Positions 48,601-51,587 of a stretch of DNA of 64,000 nucleotides are shown in pieces. The stretch lies in NCBI GenBank assembly GCA_016490735.1, contig JAEMWC010000120.1:1214501-1278500 (forward strand), in the 5' to 3' direction. The number at the start of each line of letters is the position of its first letter. The first letter of the stretch is position 1. The DNA is from Pachyseris speciosa. Lineage: Eukaryota; Cnidaria; Anthozoa; Scleractinia; Pachyseridae. A program made the translations under genes and the position numbers. The notes beneath the pieces were generated by a model. That model ran no database searches, was not told the DNA's origin, and was given only the letters and a program-made list of their open reading frames with translations.

Positions 48601-51587
48601 GGCTACGCTAGTGCAAGAGTTGTTCAGAAGTAGAGATTAATACTAGTGATGGTGTCAATGATGAATATGAAATACATCATATCTGAACTGGGAAAGTGAA
48701 ATCCTCGCAGTTGAGAACGCAATTTATGCAATATGTGAAAAGAGGCCTGAAAGAAATCAGGACTTCAATGGGGTTTGAACCCATAACCTCACAATATCAG
48801 GCTTCTTTTCGCAATTGCATAAATTGCATTCACAACTGTGAGGATCATTCTTCATTTGACTAGTGATGGTATTACCATATTTTCCCTATTTTTAAAAATT
48901 GTTCCAGTAAGTAGAATAGTGTGGTACTGGGATGTAGAGAACTTGAACCTTTGATGTTGTTATTTATAGACTGTGTTCTCACCGGCAGGGCCAAAAAGGC
49001 ATTGAAGTACTCCACAAATATTTCATCATATGCCAACCGTTCTTCAAGAGTTTCATCTGTAATCTTAAGTCCTGTGGACAAATCAAGCATTACCCTAAAT
49101 GAATTGCAGATAAGTGGAAATAAGTGGCCCAATTCCCTTACTTGGGATAGGAATTGGGTTACCCTGCAAACAATGTGCTCATTATACTAATGCCACAGGC
49201 AGCCCACCCATGCAACAGAAGGTCTTTAACCCAAGATTCACCAGAGATTTGGAGGGGGGGGGGGGGGGGTGGTCCCAATTCGCCATGCAAAATTCAAGAT
49301 GTCAATTTCATGGCAGCTGTGAACACATATGAAAATATGGCAAAGCATTTTCACAAAAGGGTCTCACGTTCAGCTATCGAAAACCACAATTCATTCACAC
49401 CAAGCATCAGTCTTTTCAGGCAGTCAAATATATTAAATAAACAACAACCTTTTCAGCTGTAAATTCCACTTCTTTGATGCTCGCTCCATTTCTTCTTCAC
49501 GTTCAAATGTCCGAGAGCTGCTGAGTCTTTTGATAAATTTCACTCATAATGTAAATGTAAAGATAATTCATTCCCCTTCGATGAAAAGTGTAGGTCCATA
49601 TGATTCTCTTTCTTGAATTTTGTTGTTTCAATTTGCCGTTGTCAGACCAGAAGAAGAAGCAAGAAAATGCACAACAAAAATGGTCATCATTAAATTTGAC
49701 CACTCGTGCGAGCAAGAAACCATAAATTGGAAAAGGTCGGTCATTTTTTGTTTCAAATGACTGTTTACGACAGCTGGTCGAATACAGAATAAAACAACAA
49801 AGTCTATTGGCTCATAATTTTTCCTTTGTCTTATAAACTAATTAGATTCGTTGTTTTTTAGTTAGGTGACAAAATTTGGGCCAATTTAAACTCTCAACTA
49901 TGGCCACTGCCCTAACAAGGGATGGGAAATGGTAAATTTGAGAATTTCAATGACGGCGAGACCAAAATTTTTCCTTCAAACTTGAGGCTATTTAGGCTTC
50001 AGTAAAGACTGTTTTTGATGCACTTCATTCATGTTCAGTGGGACATATTGTCGTGGTTGTTAGTCTTTTTTAGCCTTATAGATCAAGTCAAGTTCCTTAC
50101 GAGTGTCGGGACCAGAACCCTAAACCTGACTTTAGCTTCTGAGTATCGAGGAAAGAATAAATGCTGAAAAGGAGACTATTCAGTGGTCTACGGATCGCCG
50201 GAAGCACAGCCCAAAAATGAGCGCTGGAGATTGCTCTCAGTTTTCAGAGTGACAGCATATAGAACAGCCGTTATAACATGTTAATTAAATTTGATATTGA
50301 TCTGAATCAGTGATCACACTGACAGCATGCAGAACAAGCGTTATGCATATGTCATCGGCTTCCCCATGGGGTCGACCCCTGGGCTAACCAGGGGGATTGT
50401 AAAATCAGTCTAGCAAACTTGAGGAACAAACTTGAGGAACAAGCGTTATGCATATGTCATCGGCTTCCCCATGGGGTCGACCCCTGGGCTAACCAGGGGG
50501 ATTGTAAAATCAGTCTAGCAAACTTGAGGAATTTCCCCGGGGGTTGAGGAATCTCTCAAGACAAAGTCCCCTGGGTTAGGTGTCTCTCAGCTCAAAATTC
50601 CCGTGACATCCTTTTCAAACTTGTGAATTCCACCACCCCCAAATCTTTGACCGTAGAACAATGTCAAGATTTTCCATTAACCTCGGGCAAAGAATCCCGT
50701 CCATCTCTTTGTATTCCCTCACATATCTCCCTGGTAAGGTCCGGGGTCGACCCCACGGGGAAGCTGATGACATGTGCATTATAACATGTTAATTTGACTT
50801 CTAGATACACGTAAGTCCAAATGTTAAGAAAGAGTTCATATTGGTCCAATAAAAAGAAAATTCTGGGATCTAAACAGTTGCTTTTAAAGCATCACATTTC
50901 TGCTCAGAATGAAGGAAAACACGTCTTAGCTACTTCCATTTTTCAAAATTTCCTGGGGAACCTGCCCCCAGACCCCCCTAGTGGGAGACGCCTGCACCGT
51001 CACAAACAACGGGGACGCCATCAAAGATCTCACTCTTTGCCAACAAATCAACTTGAGAGCTCTGTGACACCTAGCGCTCAAATTATTGACGATTGAGAAC
51101 ATCAAAATCTGCCATATGTATAGATTGAAATGATAACAAGAGTCACCATAATGGCACATCAAAATTTAAATTGTATTAAAGTTTTAATTCTAATATTACG
51201 CCTCGACCCTTCGAGGAACTGCGCGCCAATAGAAACGATATAAGATTATTGTGTTTAGTTTATCTGAGTTTATTGCAGGTAAATGAATACTTTTGTAATA
51301 CATGTTCTCGGCACAAATTAAGGTTTTGGTGAAACCGTAAGACTTCGACAAATCGATTCCTATATTCGAAACTTGTTTCCGAGCAATCTATTCAATTAGG
51401 CCACCCGCTTTTCACGTTATCCACTCTGTCAACGATAATAGCGCCGAATCTAATTTCATTTCACAAAACACTCAAAAACCACAGTGCACAGTGAAATATT
51501 AGCGATCTCATACCAATGCTCTGTGATCGATCATAACCCTCCACTCGCCGAGAGTTTCTTAAAGAACCAAAGTTGCTTACCTCGCAT
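5830..51587 (-). CDS. RGS22: RGS22-like regulator of G-protein signalling (24 exons assembled, 3' end missing)
   Basis: RGS proteins bind activated G-alpha subunits and usually speed GTP hydrolysis. RGS22 is a large multi-RGS member known from testis and ciliated lineages, and G-alpha binding here is inferred from family. I assembled 24 exons with AG acceptors, GT donors and compatible phases: 3159 nt, 1053 codons, no internal stop. The N terminus (ITDETLEERLAYDEIFVEYF) and the segment ERLPLFLKTRLYLEYKL match RGS22. RGS-like helical segments lie near residues 326-430, 505-600, 780-835 and 855-975. An acidic segment (258-325) and a Lys-rich segment (719-778) separate them. The C-terminal part (RKVEAIIECFLDSATPPWLQ, then IDIGPELASRII) is the clearest RGS22 signature. 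Human RGS22 is about 1260 residues, so one or more C-terminal exons are missing, and a middle exon may be too. The start is the first ATG after an in-frame TAA. Exon-by-exon entries follow. Confidence 0.88.
6388..7227. mobile_element. Non-autonomous TIR element rich in TTTACG/CGTAAA boxes
   Basis: About 840 bp bounded by inverted ends CAGCATGAAAAT (6388-6399) and ATTTTCATGCTG (7216-7227). The interior is full of TTTACG and CGTAAA boxes. A sub-repeat, GATTTACGCGACCATTGCG, occurs near 6498 and 6590, with a diverged copy near 6685. The RGS22 intron between exons 24 and 23 hosts it. No transposase is visible. Confidence 0.7.
7905..7961. repeat. Short palindrome (26-bp arms)
   Basis: The left arm (7905-7930) and right arm (7936-7961) are complementary around the loop CTCGC, with only a few mismatches. 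Core arm sequence is GATTTCTAT/ATAGAAATC. It may be a remnant of a foldback transposon. A second stem with loop lies near 8084-8113 (GCTACTC/GAGTAGC). Confidence 0.7.
8239..8443 (-). CDS. RGS22: RGS22-like exon 23
   Basis: 205 nt between CTATTTTTAG and GTAAGT. It encodes IDIGPELASRIIHKAQVFSS, then LFDDAQSILFKEMLPYWAGF. It directly continues L-Q-I-D-I of RGS22 from exon 22, although the two exons are 11.4 kb apart. It ends in phase 1. Confidence 0.93.
8444..9371. other. Intronic spacer, no gene seen
   Basis: This is RGS22 intron 22 sequence between exon 23 and the LicD-like copy. There are short repeated boxes such as TTTTCTGTGACAA (8727-8755). I see no coding segment or element termini. Confidence 0.4.
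9372..10243 (+). pseudogene. LicD/fukutin-type phosphotransferase, frameshifted intronless copy
   Basis: LicD-family (fukutin-related) enzymes transfer phospho-sugars or phosphocholine, usually in the secretory pathway. Three overlapping plus frames together cover an almost complete domain: a hydrophobic N-terminal segment (about residues 36-50, signal-anchor-like), YWLYRGTLMGAVRHNG, then FDTDVDICIP in the next frame, and LDFFVVETDSDGNFIELF in the third. G-T-L-M-G-A-V-R-H-N-G followed by F-D-T-D-V-D is the LicD signature. The frame breaks near 9775-9785 and again near 10005-10020, and the reading ends at a TGA after SLYGDFMT. It has no introns and lies on the strand opposite RGS22, within its intron, next to retroelements. 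A processed retrocopy is the simplest reading, though assembly indels in a real gene remain possible. The exact substrate is unknown. Confidence 0.8.
10340..13300 (+). mobile_element. Gypsy-type LTR retrotransposon remnant (pol region)
   Basis: In order it holds an aspartic protease (D-S-G-A-T about 10480), an RT with K-P-D-G and I-A-D-D at the catalytic site (about 11000-11390), an RNase H (T-D-H-K-P-L about 11970), an integrase with an H-H-C-C finger and a D-D-E core (12320-12900), and a C-terminal domain. The order PR-RT-RH-IN is that of Gypsy (Metaviridae-type) elements. It is broken by several frameshifts and in-frame stops (about 10549, 11063, 11388, 11480, 12033, 12325). About 25 residues seem missing between the integrase core and C-terminal domain (near 12940). 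No gag, LTR or primer-binding site is visible. Its 3' part is interrupted by the next element. It is certainly inactive. Confidence 0.88.
13300..16035 (+). mobile_element. Non-LTR retrotransposon, 5'-truncated, decayed (L2/CR1-like)
   Basis: It begins inside an apurinic endonuclease domain (G-G-G-V-A-M-F; L-G-D-F-N-C-D; S-D-H-A-L-V, to 14018). Then come the RT N-terminal region (14011-14667, with NKSPGYDSITPK), an RT core in broken frames (YADDQQLYS near 15175) and the thumb/C-terminal part to about 15960. Stops and frameshifts occur near 14018, 14667, 14920 and 15470. The 3' end is a TTAGTTAGT and TATATATTTTATATATA tail. The clade is judged from the APE-RT layout and the H-S-form F-x-R-L/W-N-x-L-style C-terminus, and is uncertain. 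Confidence 0.85.
16045..19260 (+). mobile_element. Non-LTR retrotransposon with long RT ORF and C2H2 finger
   Basis: An endonuclease (LSETRRAGEGQL; LLGDFNARVGKDH; DEGWTDHRL) is followed by an RT of 755 codons (16942-19209). The RT has NNKAVGPDGIPAE, GNYRGISLLS, QSGFRPSRGTTDK, AFIDLTKAFDSV, RQGCVIAP and the catalytic Y-A-D-D (18235). It ends with a C2H2 finger (CPQCQRTF...HLRVH). One frameshift (about 16500-16540) and one in-frame TAG at 16933 separate endonuclease from RT, and the 5' end is cut. Apart from these two lesions the frame is open for over 3 kb, so this is the youngest element of the cluster. The 3' UTR ends in an ACGACGACGATATATATTT-type stretch. Confidence 0.9.
19304..19402 (+). 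mobile_element. 3' tail of a truncated LINE with (TACG/TATG)n
   Basis: TTCGGAGATACTAGCAC to AATAAAGTTTATGTATG, followed by about 30 bp of TACG/TATG repeats. It matches 3389-3463. It lies just downstream of the large non-LTR element and may belong to an older copy into which that element inserted. Confidence 0.6.
19859..19930 (-). CDS. RGS22: RGS22-like exon 22
   Basis: 72 nt between CTTTTCCCAG and GTAAAA. It encodes VSLNRKVEAIIECFLDSATP, then PWLQ. The I-I-x-C-F-x-x-S-x-x-P-x-L-Q motif is the clearest RGS22 marker in the window. Phase 0. Confidence 0.93.
19931..20995. other. Intronic spacer, no other gene seen
   Basis: RGS22 intron between exons 22 and 21. Small open frames occur on the minus strand but none has a family signature or joins the model in phase. 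Confidence 0.4.
20996..21019 (-). CDS. RGS22: RGS22-like exon 21, 24-nt microexon
   Basis: 24 nt between TCGTTTGCAG and GTAAGT. It encodes ELFSYMDD. Following EVQKLK, it matches the position of K-Y-K-D-L in RGS22. Both phases are 0. Confidence 0.82.
21614..21800 (-). CDS. RGS22: RGS22-like exon 20, fourth RGS-like segment
   Basis: It encodes TGRSAPTKEDKDNFKKVLQS, then YFRRYLQSHGEPDGFPRLEN and DLVFYLEVQKLK. L-x-F-Y-x-E-V-Q-K is the RGS core. The acceptor is TTTCAGAG. Using the second AG (end 21800, 187 nt) keeps phase with exon 19, while the first AG (end 21802) would need a missing 3n+1 exon in between. The donor is GTAGGC, in phase 0. Confidence 0.85.
21966..23965. repeat. 2-kb TAGGG/TAGGA pentamer satellite
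   Basis: It is almost entirely 5-bp units TAGGG and TAGGA, in alternating blocks of 2-7. A slightly longer junction (GATAAGGTAGGG) recurs every few tens of bases. In the right third, GGAAACGATAGGATAGGATAA becomes a higher-order unit of about 40-45 bp. A non-satellite segment with GACACGGTATTTCCATCATT appears at 23589-23632 and again at 23967-24007, so about 380 bp was duplicated. The minus strand is C/T-rich (CCTAC/CCTAT). It lies in the RGS22 intron between exons 20 and 19, upstream of exon 20's acceptor. Open frames here are artefacts. Confidence 0.95.
24688..25038 (+). mobile_element. LINE 3' end with (TTGA)n tail
   Basis: Plus-strand translation near 24700-24797 gives a V-W-N-D-x-E-N-V-L-K-like end and an F-K-S-A-L-S-L-N-R-A-L-R terminus with TGA, resembling the C-terminus of L2/CR1-type RT proteins. 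It is followed by a 3' UTR and GTGAATAAAGATTGATTGATTG with about 12 TTGA units. It is a 5'-truncated copy. Confidence 0.65.
25045..25160 (+). mobile_element. Second short LINE/SINE 3' end with (AAAT)n
   Basis: TTGTGAAAATGGCAAATAAATAAATAAATAAA lies directly after the TTGA tail of the preceding copy, preceded by about 90 bp of unique sequence. It is read as a second truncated insertion. The family is not recognised. Confidence 0.4.
25168..25345 (+). mobile_element. tRNA-like SINE copy (TCTCCTGTAGCTCAGTGG type)
   Basis: A leader GGGATGTTTGTCACATGGAC and GGCCTAAGCTCCCAC precedes a tRNA-like unit: box A TAGCTCAGTGGTAGA and box B GGTTCAACTCC. It shares leader and tRNA-like unit with 35026-35205. 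The tRNA fold is imperfect, so this is a SINE or tRNA-like relic rather than a working tRNA gene. Confidence 0.65.
25868..26425. repeat. TGAC/GGCT tetranucleotide array
   Basis: Degenerate CTGACTGACTG sequence from about 25868 becomes a clean (TGAC)n then (GGCT)n run at 26238-26330 and further mixed CTGACTGG units. Open frames over it encode only S-V-S-Q-type repeats. Microexon 19 of RGS22 begins within about 20 bp of its right edge. Confidence 0.9.
26440..26466 (-). CDS. RGS22: RGS22-like exon 19, 27-nt microexon
   Basis: 27 nt between TCTTTGCAG and GTAAAT. It encodes (K)TYFDPTSR, which parallels the K-K-Y-F-x-P-x-S stretch of RGS22 as I recall it. Phase 2 in and out fits exon 18. The exon sits against the edge of a TGAC/GGCT simple repeat. 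Confidence 0.8.
26818..26967 (-). CDS. RGS22: RGS22-like exon 18, third RGS-like segment
   Basis: 150 nt between TGTCTCTTGCAG and GTAAGA. It encodes TVSAFKQYVQNTEGRQALNQ, then LLMYLEIEQYNAILPGKKP. The pattern F-x-x-Y-V-x-x-x-x-G-R...L-M-Y-L-E-I-E is an RGS core. It ends in phase 2. Confidence 0.92.
27660..27841 (-). CDS. RGS22: RGS22-like exon 17, Lys-rich linker
   Basis: 182 nt between TTAATCATAG and GTAAAG. It encodes AKKAKARKKGKGTK, then SKKKKGVDSDEEGSDSEKKK and KPAIPDFVDVIENK. The basic run could act as a nuclear or nucleolar signal, which is speculative. It ends in phase 2. Confidence 0.85.
27866..28019. mobile_element. 154-bp palindromic foldback element
   Basis: Arms 27866-27936 and 27949-28019 are nearly perfect complements: TATGCAACCCTTTCTCGTGG on the left and CCACGAGAAAGGGTTGCATA on the right. 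The whole unit is one hairpin with a loop of about 12 bp. It begins about 25 bp upstream of exon 17 in the transcript, i.e. just on the intron side of its acceptor. Confidence 0.85.
28095..28314. mobile_element. TIR MITE (CCCTGGCAAACGAGGAC ends)
   Basis: About 220 bp with inverted termini CCCTGGCAAACGAGGAC on the left and GTCCTCGTTAGCCAGGG on the right. The interior holds repeated TTGTTGCGGACAC and AACAAATGTTG boxes, themselves complementary. No coding capacity. It lies in the intron between exons 17 and 16. Confidence 0.75.
28519..28654 (-). CDS. RGS22: RGS22-like exon 16
   Basis: 136 nt between CTGTTTCAG and GTAAAC. It encodes a Ser/Pro/Arg-rich linker (HPGSTPSQRQRRLYTSLAMA, SPRTDSPTRPIVPHPAK). 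It ends in phase 0. The 4.9-kb intron before it holds several transposons. Confidence 0.82.
29171..29578 (+). repeat. 250-bp tandem duplication, second copy split
   Basis: GGCGTATCAGCGTTAGACGA starts at 29171 and again at 29421, so the unit is 250 bp. Copy 2 is cut at about 29578 by a LINE and resumes at 30272-30360. Copy 2 has a short plus frame (VSALDELQRQRKIQSQQADM, then EDILLFTELTLQNLCISFF) that looks helical. Copy 1 has the same frame with a TAA in place of one Gln codon. It may derive from a gene fragment, but I do not recognise the protein. Confidence 0.7.
29579..30271 (-). mobile_element. 5'-truncated LINE, minus strand
   Basis: The minus-strand frame at 30170-29847 reads HNYNTRFSLVG, FSRLGAKIWNSIRQELRRL and FKKNLQNRLL, the C-terminal end typical of L2/CR1-type RT ORFs. 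The 3' UTR runs down to 29580 and ends in a GAACTTGAACTTGA repeat. It is inserted in copy 2 of the 250-bp duplication, so it is younger than the duplication. The AAAT run at 29755-29818 is inside it. Confidence 0.82.
30361..31159. other. Intronic spacer with a short hairpin
   Basis: No gene is seen. CGGACTTCTTCCGGCGGAAG at 30948 with its continuation TCCG forms a short stem, preceded by a GACGACGACGACG run. The minus frame at 30723-31040 has no family signature. Confidence 0.4.
31160..32297. mobile_element. 1.1-kb TIR element with about 180-bp inverted ends
   Basis: The left end (about 31160-31340) and right end (about 32118-32297) are inverted copies. Examples are GATGGCCGCCACCGGTGAAC near 32130, which pairs with GTTCACCGGTGGCCGCCATC near 31306, and the shared TTACATATTTATCTGGATTC stretch. 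The interior has no transposase frame. It is read as a non-autonomous DNA transposon or foldback element. Confidence 0.85.
32515..32960 (-). mobile_element. tRNA-Thr-like SINE copy 1, split by a MITE
   Basis: A tRNA-like head at 32584-32655 (minus) has box A TAGCTCAGTTGGTAGAG, an anticodon stem CTGCG/CGCAG with loop CCGGTAT (anticodon GGT, but C instead of U at position 33) and box B GGTTCAAATCC. The flanking part GAATTATATTCAGG and the AT-rich body follow the other copies in this cluster. A 189-bp MITE sits at 32692-32880, after which the SINE-associated sequence resumes (ATATACCCATAAGTGATTCA). Confidence 0.75.
32692..32880. mobile_element. TIR MITE, family B copy 1
   Basis: Inverted ends are CCTTTTTAGCTTGTAGATTT and AAATCTACAAGCTAAAAAGG. 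GACC flanks both sides as a possible 4-bp target duplication. The second copy is at 42190-42377. It is nested in SINE copy 1 and so is younger than that SINE copy. Confidence 0.85.
32961..33205 (-). mobile_element. tRNA-Thr-like SINE copy 2
   Basis: The tRNA-like unit at 33030-33101 (minus) has intact A and B boxes (TAGCTCAGTTGGTAGGGC, GGTTCGAATCCC) and the same loop CCGGTAT. The body matches copy 1 without the MITE. It is not called as a functional tRNA because position 33 is C and the unit is embedded in repeat sequence. Confidence 0.75.
33206..33392 (+). mobile_element. tRNA-Thr-like SINE copy 3, inverted
   Basis: It is opposite in orientation to copy 2 and joins it head to head. It lacks the 5' D-arm part, keeps CACTGCACCGGTATCTATAA, box B GGTTCGAATCCC, TTCAGGCTTTATTTTCACT and the AACTGCGATGATCAGTCAC segment. 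The inverted pair could fold as a long stem in the RNA. Confidence 0.75.
33648..33746 (-). CDS. RGS22: RGS22-like exon 15
   Basis: 99 nt between GGTCTCCAG and GTAATG. It encodes SLNDSSDRVSIVTSEKDEKI, then RYYSPTSGRWVK, a polar linker. It ends in phase 2. Confidence 0.82.
33953..34080. repeat. Degenerate TTAGGG-like tract
   Basis: GGGTTAGG, GGATTAGGG, AGGATTAGGGTTAC and TTAGGGTTAGGATTAGGATT recur with interruptions. It resembles a decayed TTAGGG telomere tract or a simple repeat that came to look like one. Confidence 0.55.
34243..34322 (-). CDS. RGS22: RGS22-like exon 14
   Basis: 80 nt between GGTTTGCAG and GTGAGT. It encodes DHATKRLEPSWEAFKRHQEE, then TFLKYV. It continues helical sequence from exon 13. 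It ends in phase 2. Confidence 0.85.
34749..34852 (-). CDS. RGS22: RGS22-like exon 13
   Basis: 104 nt between GATTTTTAG and GTAAGC. It encodes CDMSIGFVPSERLKLERSLH, then STNDLPLAFFKPAQ. Its I-G-x...R-L-x-L-E pattern suits the helical second half of an RGS unit. It ends in phase 0. Confidence 0.88.
35026..35205 (+). mobile_element. tRNA-like SINE copy, same family as 25168-25345
   Basis: It has the leader GGACGTTTGTCACATGGACC and a tRNA-like unit CTCGTAGCTAAGTGGTAGAG with the damaged B box GGTTAGACTTC. The box-B damage indicates an inactive copy. Confidence 0.65.
35494..35639 (-). CDS. RGS22: RGS22-like exon 12, core of second RGS-like segment
   Basis: 146 nt between GTTATTTACAG and GTAAAA. 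It encodes NSKDDRTLLFCLLFWLDVTD, then AEKRSGDRYLRLVNAWAIF. The L-x-F-W-x-D core of an RGS fold is clear. It ends in phase 1. Confidence 0.92.
35812..36129. mobile_element. TIR MITE, family A copy 2
   Basis: About 318 bp, over 90% identical by eye to 2267-2587, with the same inverted ends (CTCCTTCGTAGACGTCTTTG; CTGCGAAGGAG). It is next to a TTTATTTATTTATT run. It sits in the intron between exons 12 and 11. Shared boundaries in two places establish the family. Confidence 0.85.
36263..36298. repeat. (TTAGG)n microsatellite
   Basis: Six to seven perfect TTAGG units. It is the arthropod-type telomere motif, but at this length it may be only a microsatellite. Confidence 0.85.
36299..37435. other. 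Intronic spacer, no gene seen
   Basis: Contains short repeated boxes such as CACCGGTGTGACGAG and ACCAGTGTGGCGAGGAG near 36590-36690, which look like a small decayed repeat. No splice-bounded exon was found. Confidence 0.4.
37436..37620 (-). mobile_element. tRNA-like SINE (GAAG type), left arm of inverted pair
   Basis: The tRNA-like unit is at 37547-37615 on the minus strand: box A TAGCTCAGTTGGTTAGAG, CCGGTAATCGCGAG, box B GGTTCAAACCC. The tail has TTCAGGCTTCTTTTCGCAAT-type sequence. Together with 37716-37865 it forms an inverted repeat with a short spacer holding ATATATGATTCATTTCATAT. Confidence 0.7.
37716..37865 (+). mobile_element. tRNA-like SINE (GAAG type), right arm of inverted pair
   Basis: The tRNA-like unit (37718-37789) begins GGCTTCATAGCTCAGTTGG, and its box B is GGTTCAAACCC. 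The anticodon stem TCGC/GCGA encloses a 10-nt loop, so the fold is not that of a working tRNA. Body CAGGCTTCTTTTCGCAATTG is shared with 37436-37620 and 48655-48862. Confidence 0.7.
38050..38124 (-). CDS. RGS22: RGS22-like exon 11, start of second RGS-like segment
   Basis: 75 nt between TCTTTTAG and GTAAGT. It encodes NEEGFTSALRGEKEAGCPFK, then RYLE. The A-G-x-P-F-x-x-Y-L pattern opens an RGS domain. It ends in phase 2. Confidence 0.9.
38730..38933 (-). CDS. RGS22: RGS22-like exon 10
   Basis: 204 nt between TTTCCCTAG and GTGAGT. It encodes DQYMGFNDLNRPPSGLSFF through PLGEWCREVVRSRQWDRD and a basic end (RNKSARRRLSRIPE). It acts as the linker between RGS-like units 1 and 2. It ends in phase 2. 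Confidence 0.88.
39638..39777 (-). CDS. RGS22: RGS22-like exon 9
   Basis: 140 nt between TTGTGCACAG and GTAAGT. It encodes EQIERARYYEGLTQDLFART, then MLRRLRSYWIPRFLVHVER. The YWIPRFL motif is the end of the first RGS-like unit, as in RGS22. It ends in phase 2. Confidence 0.92.
40203..40330. repeat. 42-bp minisatellite, three units
   Basis: Units start at about 40203, 40245 and 40287. Each contains AAAGAGTACCACCCGACCCT followed by CGGGAC. As 42 is a multiple of 3, the array stays open (K-E-Y-H-P-T-L-G) and runs into the RT frame. A diverged partial unit (AAAGGGTACCACCCGAGCCT) appears at about 41650, on the other side of the LINE, so the LINE may have landed in the array. Confidence 0.8.
40331..41646 (+). 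mobile_element. 5'-truncated LINE with defective RT
   Basis: The RT region has NCQSGFRSLHGTLTALLEA, FIDLKKAFDTIDH, GVPQGSLIGPLLFLIYINDL and then Y-A-D-H in place of the catalytic Y-A-D-D (about 40719). A TAA near 40983, a frameshift near 41165 and further stops follow. The C-terminal part is HNY-type sequence ending at 41570. The 3' end is a CTAAATAAAGTCTCTGTATG stretch plus (TATG)n. It lies in the RGS22 intron between exons 9 and 8, ending about 50 bp from exon 8. Confidence 0.88.
41698..41743 (-). CDS. RGS22: RGS22-like exon 8, 46-nt microexon
   Basis: Exons 7 and 9 cannot join in phase, so an exon of 3n+1 nt was predicted between them. This 46-nt segment between TTATTCAACAG and GTGCAC encodes (R)EIQDKYKNFLTVDAK, which fits both phases and the helical RGS context. 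The donor GTGCAC is weak. The 3' end of a plus-strand LINE lies about 50 bp away. Confidence 0.8.
41995..42180 (+). mobile_element. SINE copy, family of 2719-3007, 3'-truncated
   Basis: It shares GGTTCGATTCCCGGACTCGG, TGGGCTGAGTTTGTTGGTTC and CTCTGCTCCGAGAGG with the left copy. It stops in the GATTTGATTT stretch, where the family-B MITE begins. Confidence 0.75.
42190..42377. mobile_element. TIR MITE, family B copy 2
   Basis: Ends CTTTTAAGCTTGTAGGTTTT and TGTACAAGCTAAAAAAG are inverted. It is similar to 32692-32880 over its whole length, but in the opposite orientation internally. It is followed by an (ATT)n run at 42431-42480. Confidence 0.8.
42431..42480. repeat. (ATT)n microsatellite
   Basis: About 17 perfect ATT units after AATAAATCG, a layout typical of the 3' tail of a SINE or LINE. 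Likely polymorphic. Confidence 0.9.
42653..42801 (-). CDS. RGS22: RGS22-like exon 7, first RGS-like segment
   Basis: 149 nt between GTTTTTAG and GTAGGA. It encodes MELFKTFLEETSGRHLFDFW, then LDAERYKDSL. The pattern F-x-x-F-L-x-x-x-x-G...L-x-F-W-x-D-x-E-R is that of an RGS domain core. It ends in phase 2, which requires exon 8 before exon 9. Confidence 0.92.
43167..43369 (-). CDS. RGS22: RGS22-like exon 6
   Basis: 203 nt between ATGAATTCAG and GTAGGT. It encodes a strongly acidic stretch (KPEEEEEPEEGDSDNELG, FDEDELDEAQTEAD), then NKHQITLEELKREVLGS leading into the first RGS-like segment. It ends in phase 0. Confidence 0.85.
44091..44255 (-). CDS. RGS22: RGS22-like exon 5
   Basis: 165 nt between TTTCCTATGCAG and GTTGAA, a weak donor. 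It encodes a low-complexity acidic linker (AISSEEPNTDGVANQL to VTVLDEAVATNP). Support comes mainly from phase 1 continuity on both sides, so it is less sure than its neighbours. Confidence 0.7.
44382..45052. mobile_element. 670-bp TIR element (TTTAAGGACGTTCGCGC ends)
   Basis: The left end TTTAAGGACGTTCGCGC pairs with the right end GCGCGAGCGTCCTTAAA with one or two mismatches. The interior is non-coding. The minus frame at 44319-44633 has no family signature. It lies in the intron between exons 5 and 4, about 130 bp upstream of exon 5 in the transcript. Confidence 0.7.
45053..46056. other. Intronic stretch with MITE copies and an (AAAT)n run
   Basis: No gene. It holds a poly-C run (45186-45196), an (AAAT)n run (45587-45625), a partial copy (from 45470) and a full copy (45746-45877) of a TAGGGTTGTCCACATTATGC element. 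Confidence 0.6.
45746..45877. mobile_element. 132-bp TIR MITE (TAGGGTTGTCCACATTATGC ends)
   Basis: The left end TAGGGTTGTCCACATTATGC is exactly inverted by GCATAATGTGGACAACCCTA. The interior has repeated GAGCATAATAGT boxes. A partial copy with the same left end begins at 45470. Confidence 0.85.
46057..46391 (-). CDS. RGS22: RGS22-like exon 4
   Basis: 335 nt between TTTTGTTCCAG and GTAAGA. It begins TRLYLEYKLCRLLLRTLDNR, continuing the RGS22 N-terminal domain. It then becomes Ser/Arg-rich and ends acidic (KEPEPEEKVE). This is the largest exon in the model. It ends in phase 1. Confidence 0.85.
47873..48048 (-). CDS. RGS22: RGS22-like exon 3
   Basis: 176 nt between AATCATTCAG and GTAAGG. It encodes AFSKRLQYDPLSGFFKDF through WVKQERLPLFL. 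The basic KQERLPLFL motif corresponds to KKERLPAFL of RGS22. It ends in phase 2. Confidence 0.9.
48655..48862 (-). mobile_element. Decayed tRNA-like SINE pair
   Basis: It has ACGCAATTTATGCAAT, AATCAGGACTTCAATGGGGT, TTGAACCCATAACCTC (box-B side) and then CAGGCTTCTTTTCGCAATTG in inverted orientation. It is a deleted version of the 37.4-37.9 kb inverted pair. The middle of both tRNA-like units is lost. Confidence 0.6.
48983..49071 (-). CDS. RGS22: RGS22-like exon 2
   Basis: 89 nt between TGTCCACAG and GTGAGA. It encodes LKITDETLEERLAYDEIF and VEYFNAFLALP, matching the RGS22 N-terminal motif (E-x-L-A-x-D-x-F-x-x-Y-F-N-x-F-L-x-L-P). It ends in phase 0. Confidence 0.9.
49072..50331. other. RGS22 intron 1 spacer, no gene seen
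   Basis: It includes a G-run (49254-49269). Small open frames have no family signature. Confidence 0.4.
50332..50531. repeat. 105-bp tandem duplication within an inverted-repeat element
   Basis: GAACAAGCGTTATGCATATG starts at 50332 and again at 50437, and the two copies are nearly identical through GGGGTCGACCCCTGGG. A related inverted segment, GGGGTCGACCCCACGGGGAA to GTGCATTATAACATG, lies at about 50741-50790. It suggests a transposon of about 450 bp with a recent internal duplication. Confidence 0.75.
51581..51587 (-). CDS. RGS22: RGS22-like exon 1 (7 coding nt)
   Basis: ATGCGAG is followed by a GTAAGC donor. The last G joins GA of exon 2 to give the peptide start MRGLKITDET. An in-frame TAA lies about 21 nt upstream of the ATG with no other ATG between, which fixes this start. 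Only two codons and one base are coding here, so automated gene finders may miss it. Confidence 0.75.
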
